Source: an uncultured bacterium (GTDB lineage: Bacteria; Acidobacteriota; UBA890). Taken from it: 5,343 bases of DNA. The stretch lies in NCBI GenBank assembly GCA_937922775.1, contig CALAKE010000594.1:1-5343 (forward strand), read 5' to 3'. The translations under genes and the position numbers were made by a program. Below are positions 1 through 5,343 of this stretch, in pieces (position 1 is the stretch's first letter; every line of letters begins with the position of its first letter). The notes below the pieces were generated by a model. The model saw only the letters and a program-made list of their open reading frames with translations, was not told the DNA's origin and did not search any database.

Positions 1-37
1 CTCGCTGCGCTCGCCCTATCCGGGCAAAGCCTCCCGA
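1..37 (+). repeat. Left copy of a short intergenic repeat, downstream of thrS
   Basis: Positions 1-24 (beginning CTCGCTGCGCTCG, ending CCTATCCGGG) are identical to 5256-5279. Similarity continues through AAA and GCCTCC to about 37, with two substitutions and one missing C. The copy is cut by the window start, so any left arm is outside view. It lies about 40 bp past the thrS stop codon, in the non-coding flank 1-76. Nothing else is recognisable in that flank, and there is no T-tract in the thrS direction to suggest a canonical intrinsic terminator. Confidence 0.75.
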
Positions 38-76
38 GATCGCCCCTGCGTGCCGCCCGGCCTGGAAACGTGACAG

Positions 77-1921
77 CTAGCTCCTGCGGGCGCGCGTCTT
101 GATCTCCTCGCAGACTGCTTCGACGAAGCTACCGAAGCTCATCGACTCCTGCTTCTCCTCGCCGTAGCGGCGCACGGTGACGGTGCCCTCGTCTTCTTCC
201 TTCTGGCCGACGACCAGGAGAACAGGGATCTTGTGGGTCAAGGCCTCCCTTATCTTCTTGCCGATCTTCTCGTCGGCGCGGTCGACCTCGGCACGGACGA
301 AGCTTCTCCGTAACTCGTGCTCGAGCTTCTCGCCGTACTCCAAGTGCTTGTCACTGATCGGCAGGATTCGGACCTGGATCGGAGCCAGCCAGGTGGGAAA
401 CGCTCCCCCGAAGTGCTCGATCAGGAATGCGATGAAGCGCTCGTGAGTGCCGAGTGGCGCTCGGTGAATGACGAACGGATGGTGTTCCTTGCCGTCCGGG
501 CCGACATACACGAGGTCCATCCTGTCCTCGCGAGGCACGGCGAAGTCGAGTTGATTCGTGCTGATGGTTTCCTCCCGGCCGGTCACGGTACGAAGTTGCA
601 CGTCGATCTTCGGGCCGTAGAAGGCCGCTTCGCCAATCGCTTCGACAAAAGGCAGACCGGATTCGACCATCGCCTCCCGCACCATGGTTTCTGTGGAGGC
701 CCATGCCTCGGGGTCCCCGACGTATTTCTCCTTACCCTTGGGGTCCTCCGGGTCGGAAAGCGAAAGGCGCATGTAATAGTCGGTGATCCCGAGGATGTCG
801 TAGTAGCGCTCATGCAGGCGCATGACCTTGACGAACTCGCTCTTCACCTGGTCGTGGGTGCAGTAAATGTGAGCATCGTTCATGCACATGCCGCGAACGC
901 GCAGAAGCCCACTGAGGGCACCTGTTTCCTCGAAGCGATAGACATGCCCGTATTCCGAAAGTCGCAACGGCAGATCGCGGTAGCTGCGTGTGCGCGATGC
1001 GAAAATGCGGTGATGGTGCGGACAGTTCATGGGCTTGAGATAGTAGGTGTCCTTCACTATCTCCTCGCCTTCGCTGTTCCCCTTCTCGGTGACCACCATC
1101 GGCGGGTACATGGTGTCCTGGTAATAGGGGAGGTGGCCCGACGAGTAGTAGAGCTCCTGCCGCGCGAGATGGGGTGTCGCGACGTTCACGTAGCCGTCCT
1201 TGAACTCCTCTTCCCTGGCGAGCTTCTCCAGCTCCTGGCGAATCACGGTGCCGTTTGGCAGCCAAAGAGGAAGGCCGGTGCCGATCTGCGGATCGATGGT
1301 GTAGATATCGAGCTGCGGGCCGAGCTTCTTGTGGTCCCGCTTGAGCCCCTCCTCATAGCGGTGCACCGCATCAACCAGAGTTTCCTTGTCCTCATAGGCC
1401 CAGGCGTAGATGCGGGTCATCATCTCGTTGCGCTCATCACCACGCCAGTACGCACCCGCTATCGAGCGCAGCTTGAAGCACCCCTTGGGAATCTCGCGCG
1501 TCTTCTCCACGTGAGGCCCTTCGCACATATCGATGAAGGGACCATTTGTGTAGAAGCTCAGCGACTCGAGGCCGTGGTTTTCCGCTAGCTCGCGGGCGTA
1601 CTCGGCCTTGTAGGGCTCACCCATCTCCCTCAAGCGCTCCAGCGCACTCTCGACCGAGAGGTCCTCGCGCTCGAAGACCTGGTTTTGCTTGATGATGTGC
1701 TTCATCCGCCGCTCGATTTCGGGAAAATCTTCCGCCGAGATCGGCTCGGTCAGGACGAAATCGTAGTAAAAGCCATCATCGATCGGCGGCCCGAAGCCCC
1801 GCGTGCTGCCAGGACGAATATCGAGAACTGCCTGCGCCATCACGTGGGCGAGTGAATGGCGAAGACGATAGAGAGGGTCCTGGTTGCTCTTGTCGCCGAG
1901 CTCATCGGCCAAATCGATCAT
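77..1921 (-). CDS. thrS: Threonyl-tRNA synthetase, class II, lacking the N-terminal TGS domain
   Basis: Cytoplasmic ThrRS, which activates threonine with ATP and charges tRNA-Thr. Numbering is from the ATG at 1921 (614 aa). The editing domain comes first, with HSLAH (H22, H26) and DMCEGPH (C133, H137), matching the hydrolytic H73/H77/C182/H186 site of the E. coli enzyme that removes mischarged serine. The class II core follows: motif 1 near 217-236, zinc ligands C300 (MNCPHH), H351 (NDAHIY) and H486 (VIHRAPLG), motif 2 arginine R329, and motif 3 R495 (GTHERF). The C-terminal ~100 residues, from about FPTWLAP, are the anticodon-binding domain. The roughly 60-residue TGS domain of E. coli ThrRS is absent. 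Start choice: similarity begins about 15 residues after this ATG, which has no clear Shine-Dalgarno. A GTG at 2020 adds 33 Pro/Ser/Ala-rich residues and has GGAG 5 nt upstream, but its codons (CGA, AGA, CTA, AGT, TCA) look non-coding. Function is near certain; the start is not. Confidence 0.96.
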   Translation of the reverse strand: MIDLADELGDKSNQDPLYRLRHSLAHVMAQAVLDIRPGSTRGFGPPIDDGFYYDFVLTEPISAEDFPEIERRMKHIIKQNQVFEREDLSVESALERLREMGEPYKAEYARELAENHGLESLSFYTNGPFIDMCEGPHVEKTREIPKGCFKLRSIAGAYWRGDERNEMMTRIYAWAYEDKETLVDAVHRYEEGLKRDHKKLGPQLDIYTIDPQIGTGLPLWLPNGTVIRQELEKLAREEEFKDGYVNVATPHLARQELYYSSGHLPYYQDTMYPPMVVTEKGNSEGEEIVKDTYYLKPMNCPHHHRIFASRTRSYRDLPLRLSEYGHVYRFEETGALSGLLRVRGMCMNDAHIYCTHDQVKSEFVKVMRLHERYYDILGITDYYMRLSLSDPEDPKGKEKYVGDPEAWASTETMVREAMVESGLPFVEAIGEAAFYGPKIDVQLRTVTGREETISTNQLDFAVPREDRMDLVYVGPDGKEHHPFVIHRAPLGTHERFIAFLIEHFGGAFPTWLAPIQVRILPISDKHLEYGEKLEHELRRSFVRAEVDRADEKIGKKIREALTHKIPVLLVVGQKEEDEGTVTVRRYGEEKQESMSFGSFVEAVCEEIKTRARRS

Positions 1922-2231
1922 GGGACTGCTGCCTAGGCTGCTGCTTCCAGCTCTACTGGAAAGGGAGTTGGGGGGTGGCGCCCGCGCCGGTGCCGTGTCT
2001 TGTCCTCGTGACCCTTGCACGATCGCTCCACGAGCCGTTGAGGATTACAGACTAGAGTCTACCTACTCGAGCGCTTCAGTGGGAGTCGCGGCCGGGTGTA
2101 AGCCATGCCCCGATATGCTGGCCCGAGGGAGTACACCGTCCAATTGCCATTTCAACTATGATGGTAAAGTAGTCGCCGTTTCCCCACTCGAGAACGTCTT
2201 ACCAAAAAGCACATCACCGGGAACCTGTGTC
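1922..2231. promoter_or_regulatory. Divergent intergenic region expected to hold the promoters of thrS and the M16 gene
   Basis: This 310-bp stretch separates the two start codons, so both promoters should lie here. No convincing paired -35/-10 box is visible. On the plus strand, TATGAT at 2158-2163 is one mismatch from a sigma-70 -10 box, but nothing like TTGACA sits 17 nt upstream. TTGCCA at 2144-2149 with TAAAGT at 2165-2170 gives a short 15-nt spacer. On the minus strand, TGTAAT (complement of 2044-2049) is a -10-like hexamer without a good -35. A small dyad, AGACT-AG-AGTCT, lies at 2049-2060 and could be an operator or chance. I see no T-box or other known leader on the thrS strand. Assignment rests on gene geometry rather than motifs. 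Confidence 0.35.
2026..2029 (-). promoter_or_regulatory. thrS: Possible Shine-Dalgarno for the alternative GTG start of thrS
   Basis: On the minus strand GGAG lies 5 nt before the GTG at 2020-2018, which is in frame with thrS. This is the only ribosome-binding-like motif near either candidate start; the ATG at 1921 is preceded by GGCAGCAGTCCC with no purine-rich core. If it is used, ThrRS carries a 33-residue low-complexity N-terminal tail. The tail's codon choice looks non-coding, so the match could be chance. Confidence 0.3.
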
Positions 2232-5207
2232 ATGAAAAGTCGCAAGCTCGCAACTCTCCTCGCCGCGGCGCTCCTCGCCTTTGTCGGCGTCTTGGCCCTA
2301 GCGCCGATATCTGTATCCGCACAGCAGATACCGAAGACCCCCGACGGCGCCTGGATGCTGCCAGCAAATCCGGAGGAGGCCGCCACAGCCGAGCTCGACG
2401 CGGTGATGCCGGTCGATCCCGGCATCCTCATCGGCGAGCTCGAAAATGGTCTGCGCTATTACATTCGCGAGAACAGCTATCCGGAAAACCGTGCCGACCT
2501 GCGCCTCGTGGTCAAAACAGGGTCGCTGCTGGAAGACGACGATCAGCTCGGTCTTGCGCATTTCGTCGAGCACATGGCGTTCAACGGCACCGAACGTTTC
2601 GAGAAGCAGGCGCTCGTGAAGGCGCTGGAGTCGTTCGGCATGCGCTTCGGCCCGGAGATCAATGCTTCGACCAGCTTCGACGAGACGATATACATGCTGC
2701 GCTTGCCCACGGACGAGGAGGAGATCCTCGGGACCGCGTTCTGGGTCCTCGAGGACTGGGCACAAGGCGTGTCATTCGATGACGAGGAGATCGACAAGGA
2801 GCGGGGCGTGGTCATCGAGGAGTGGCGCCTCGGCCTGGGGGTCGGTTCGCGGGTGAACGACCAGCAGCTACCGCTGATCTTCCAGGGCTCTCGCTACGCT
2901 GAGCGCAACCCGATCGGTACCGTCGAGAGTCTGGAGACCTTCGACCACGAGGCCGTGAGGCGTTTCTATGGCGATTGGTATCGACCCGACCTGATGGCCG
3001 TGATCGCCGTCGGTGACTTCGACAAGCGCGACATCCAGCGCCGCATCATCGAGCACTTCGGGCACCTGGAGAATCCCGAGGATGCACGTCCGCGCCCCGT
3101 CTTCGACATTCCCGAGCACGAGGAAACACTTTTCGGAATTCTCGAGGATCCCGAATCCCCGGGCTCGACCGTGGCCGTCTTCCACAAGCTGCCCATCCGA
3201 CCCCAGGGCACGCACGGCACCTATCGCCAGAAGATCGTCGAAGGCCTCTACAACAGCATGTTCAACCGCCGTTTGTCGGAGGTGGCGCACCAGCCCAACC
3301 CACCTTTCCTGGGGGCCTCCTCGAGTCAGGGAATCTTCATCCCCACCCGTGAGGTCTACGTGATCGGCGCCGCAGTGCCCGACGGTGGGATCGAGAAGGG
3401 CCTCGAAGCCCTCTACAAAGAGGCGAAGAAGGTAGATCTCTACGGTTTTACCGAGACGGAATTGGATCGTGAGAAGCGCCAGATCCTGAGGGCTTTCGAG
3501 CGCATCTATACCGAAAAGAACATCCAGGACTCGGGACAGTTCGCCGACGAGTTCCAGCGTGCCTTCCTCGAGGGCGAGTCGGTGCCGGGCATCGACTATG
3601 AATGGGCGCTCTACCAGCGCTTTGTCCCCGAAATCACCCTGGAGGAGGTCAATCGCGTCGGCCGCCAGTGGCTGAGCGACGAGAACCGCGTCATCTTCGT
3701 GACGGCCCCGGAGAAGGACGGGCTGTCCTTGCCAGGCAAGGAAGACCTGCTCGCCGTTCTCGACAAGGTGGCCGACGAGGGGGTGCTTCCGTATTTCGAC
3801 ACGACGACCACGGCGCCGCTCCTGGCGGATTTGCCCGAGCCGGGCGCGATCGTCGAGGAAGAGCTGATCGAGGAGGTCAACGTCACCGAATGGCGTCTTT
3901 CGAACGGTGTGCGGGTGGTGATGAAGCCTACCGATTTCCGGGAGGACCAGGTCTTGCTGCGTGCGTTCAGCCCGGGCGGAACATCGCTGGCAAGCGACGA
4001 GGACTATATCGCCGCCCTCAGCTCGGTGCAGGTGGTTGCCTCGAGCGGATTCGGTGGATTCAGCCCACGGCAGATCACCAACATGCTCGCCGACAAGGTC
4101 GTCGAGGTGAACCCGACCGTAAGCGACCTGGAAGAGGGCTTCGCCGGCGGTGCTTCACCTCGTGATCTGGAGACGATGTTCCAGCTCATCTACTTGAAGT
4201 TCACGGCGCCACAGGCGGACCCTGGCATTTTTCAGCTTTTGACGCAGCAAATGCGAGAGAGCCTGGCCAACGTCTATGTCACGCCGGAGGAGAAGTTCCA
4301 GAGGGAGCTGCAGCGGACGTTGTCACAGGAGCATTTCCGCCGTCGCCCACTTTCGGTGGACATCATCGACGAAATGGACCTCGAGAAGTCCTACGAGTTC
4401 TACGTCGATCGCTTCGAAGATGCGAGTGACTTCACCTTCGTGTTCATCGGCAACTTCGACGTCGAGGAGATGCGGCCCCTCGTGGAGCAGTACCTGGGGG
4501 GCCTGCCTTCTACCGGTCGCGTGGAGTCGTACCGTGACGAGGGGATTGATCCGCCTACCGGAGTGGTCAAGCGGGCCGTTTTCGCTGGCGTCGAGCCGAA
4601 GAGCCTGACGGGCATCGTCTTCACGGGCCGGCCTCCAGTAGTGGAAGAGACTACCGGTGGTGAGGAGGACGGCGAGGAACCGGCCGGTGCGGGTACAGAG
4701 GAAGACTCGGACGAGAGTGTTTCTCCGGGCCGCGCGATGGCCGCAATGGGCGCCATCCTGCAGGTCAAGCTGCGGGAAGAAATGCGTGAGGACCTCAGTG
4801 GCGTCTACACCGTTCAGGTAGACCAGACTCTCACTCGCAGACCCGATGACGAGTACTCGATCTCGATCTTCTTCGGCTCCGATCCCGACCGTGTGCAGGA
4901 GCTCAGCGGCGTGATCTTCGAGCAGATCGAGAAGCTCAAGACCGAGGGACCGACGGAACAAGAAGTGGCCAACGTGCGTGAGAGCATGCGACGAGCGCGC
5001 GAGACTGCGATCAAGCGCAACGGCTTCTGGCTGAACCAGCTTCTCGGCGCCTACCGTGACGATAGGGACCCCCGCGAGACCCTCAGCTACGTCGAGGACC
5101 TTGCCAAGATCACCCCGGCGGTGGTTCAGGAGGCGGCTCGGGTGTTCTTCGATACTGACAACTACGTGCAGATCTCGCTGTTCCCGGAGGACATGCAAGA
5201 GCGCTAG
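2232..5207 (+). CDS. Secreted M16 family zinc metalloprotease (PqqL/pitrilysin-like, two-half protein)
   Basis: This 991-aa protein is an inverzincin (M16) peptidase, probably periplasmic, that cleaves peptides inside a closed clamshell chamber. Residues 1-30 form a Sec signal peptide: MKSRK, a hydrophobic Leu/Ala stretch, then SVSA before QQ, with no lipobox cysteine. The N-terminal half (about 68-500) has the inverted zinc site HFVEH, with H110 and H114 as ligands and E113 as catalytic base. The third ligand is probably E197 in ERGVVIEEW. The second half (about 550-991) restarts with the same fold (LSNGVRVVMK, matching LENGLRYYIR) but has no HxxEH, as is normal for the family. It carries R852 and Y859 in MREDLSGVY, spaced like the substrate-binding Arg/Tyr pair of insulin-degrading enzyme. 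An acidic low-complexity insert lies at about 804-832. I saw no cysteine in the protein. The ATG was chosen because it starts the signal peptide; the frame is open back to 1884, but that would bury the signal and overlap thrS. Only weak GGGA precedes the start by 9 nt. The true substrate is unknown. Confidence 0.95.
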   Translation: MKSRKLATLLAAALLAFVGVLALAPISVSAQQIPKTPDGAWMLPANPEEAATAELDAVMPVDPGILIGELENGLRYYIRENSYPENRADLRLVVKTGSLLEDDDQLGLAHFVEHMAFNGTERFEKQALVKALESFGMRFGPEINASTSFDETIYMLRLPTDEEEILGTAFWVLEDWAQGVSFDDEEIDKERGVVIEEWRLGLGVGSRVNDQQLPLIFQGSRYAERNPIGTVESLETFDHEAVRRFYGDWYRPDLMAVIAVGDFDKRDIQRRIIEHFGHLENPEDARPRPVFDIPEHEETLFGILEDPESPGSTVAVFHKLPIRPQGTHGTYRQKIVEGLYNSMFNRRLSEVAHQPNPPFLGASSSQGIFIPTREVYVIGAAVPDGGIEKGLEALYKEAKKVDLYGFTETELDREKRQILRAFERIYTEKNIQDSGQFADEFQRAFLEGESVPGIDYEWALYQRFVPEITLEEVNRVGRQWLSDENRVIFVTAPEKDGLSLPGKEDLLAVLDKVADEGVLPYFDTTTTAPLLADLPEPGAIVEEELIEEVNVTEWRLSNGVRVVMKPTDFREDQVLLRAFSPGGTSLASDEDYIAALSSVQVVASSGFGGFSPRQITNMLADKVVEVNPTVSDLEEGFAGGASPRDLETMFQLIYLKFTAPQADPGIFQLLTQQMRESLANVYVTPEEKFQRELQRTLSQEHFRRRPLSVDIIDEMDLEKSYEFYVDRFEDASDFTFVFIGNFDVEEMRPLVEQYLGGLPSTGRVESYRDEGIDPPTGVVKRAVFAGVEPKSLTGIVFTGRPPVVEETTGGEEDGEEPAGAGTEEDSDESVSPGRAMAAMGAILQVKLREEMREDLSGVYTVQVDQTLTRRPDDEYSISIFFGSDPDRVQELSGVIFEQIEKLKTEGPTEQEVANVRESMRRARETAIKRNGFWLNQLLGAYRDDRDPRETLSYVEDLAKITPAVVQEAARVFFDTDNYVQISLFPEDMQER

Positions 5208-5343
5208 GGATATCCCGGGCTGGGCGGGGAAACACATAGGGTGTTCAGGAGGCTACTCGCTGCGCTCGCCCTATCCGGGTAAACGCCTCCTGAACACCCT
5301 ATGTGTTTCCCCGCCCAGCCCGGGATATCCCTAGCGCTCTTGC
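5195..5343. repeat. Perfect long inverted repeat (59-bp arms, 31-nt loop) at the window end
   Basis: The left arm 5195-5253 is the exact reverse complement of the right arm 5285-5343, with no mismatch over 59 bp and a 31-nt loop at 5254-5284. The left arm starts inside the protease gene (last G of the Met codon, then CAA GAG CGC TAG) and covers the 3' non-coding DNA, so the right arm carries an antisense copy of the gene's end. The right arm stops at the last base of the window, so the true arm length is unknown. RNA from it could form a very stable hairpin that might end or protect the protease mRNA, but there is no T-tract. Such perfect symmetry at a sequence end also fits a fold-back or assembly artefact. 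Confidence 0.95.
5248..5293 (+). repeat. Right copy of the same intergenic repeat, downstream of the M16 gene
   Basis: The 24-nt core at 5256-5279 matches window positions 1-24 exactly and in the same orientation. Here it is flanked by inverted GGAGGC (5248-5253) and GCCTCC (5285-5290), so the unit forms a stem with the core in the loop. The left copy keeps the GCCTCC arm, suggesting that the repeat unit is arm-core-arm. It begins about 40 bp after the protease stop codon. The two genes diverge while the repeats are direct, so the core is read in opposite senses relative to each gene. This fits a dispersed REP-like unit better than an orientation-dependent terminator. Confidence 0.7.

Noticed and set aside
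317..1588. Long plus-strand open frame (423 codons) antisense to thrS
   Set aside because: It lies wholly within the well-supported thrS gene, shows no recognisable domain, and is His/Val/Arg-rich as expected for the complement of GC-rich coding sequence.
1971..1990. GGGTGGCGCCCGCGCC resembles the conserved T-box antiterminator sequence
   Set aside because: It is on the plus strand, antisense to thrS, and no specifier stem, AGTA-type motif or terminator is visible. The match is likely chance in GC-rich DNA.
2065..2192. ACTCGAG occurring twice in the intergenic region (2065-2071 and 2186-2192)
   Set aside because: A 7-mer repeated twice in about 300 bp is weak, and the flanks share nothing further.
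1884..2231. In-frame upstream extension of the M16 protein by 116 residues
   Set aside because: It would overlap the start of thrS on the other strand, has no conserved sequence, and would bury a clear signal peptide at residue 117.
5207..5219. Short palindromes GGGATATCCC and CCCGGG after the protease stop as a terminator or operator
   Set aside because: They overlap each other, lack a loop and T-tract, and are contained in the larger inverted repeat. No separate role can be supported.
4323..5237. Minus-strand open frame (304 codons) antisense to the M16 gene
   Set aside because: It is a GC-rich shadow of the protease reading frame, with no domain signal and typical antisense composition (His, Leu, Val, Arg).
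1..5343. Circular element closed through the matching repeats at both ends
   Set aside because: The right copy (5256-5279) is not at the terminal bases and is followed by a 59-bp inverted arm, so there is no terminal overlap that would close a circle. No replication or mobility gene is present.

Overview
This is a GC-rich bacterial window with two complete, divergently transcribed genes. thrS (threonyl-tRNA synthetase) lies on the minus strand on the left. A large secreted M16 zinc metalloprotease of the PqqL/pitrilysin type lies on the plus strand on the right. Sec signal peptides and periplasmic PqqL-like M16 proteins point to a Gram-negative-type envelope. The M16 sequence and the TGS-less ThrRS recall deep-branching, GC-rich environmental phyla such as Gemmatimonadota or Acidobacteriota. 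That placement is an impression from the protein style and was not tested.

Layout: positions 1-76 are non-coding DNA downstream of thrS and open with a short repeat. Positions 77-1921 hold thrS on the minus strand; a GTG at 2020 is an alternative start. Positions 1922-2231 are the divergent intergenic region, which must carry both promoters, but no strong promoter is visible. Positions 2232-5207 hold the M16 protease on the plus strand. Positions 5195-5343 form a perfect inverted repeat with 59-bp arms around a 31-nt loop. It includes the last codons of the protease gene and runs to the last base of the window.

The two genes have unrelated roles, translation versus periplasmic proteolysis, and no pathway links them. 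None of the usual thrS neighbours (infC, rpmI, rplT) is visible.

The most unusual signal is outside the genes. An identical 24-nt core occurs once just 3' of each gene (1-24 and 5256-5279), near both window ends. In the right copy the core sits in the loop of the long perfect palindrome, whose arms are gene-specific sequence. This may be a dispersed hairpin element, a fold-back (self-primed) inverted duplication, or an assembly/amplification artefact at a contig end. The sequence alone cannot decide. I see no defence system, mobile-element gene, CRISPR array, tRNA or rRNA.
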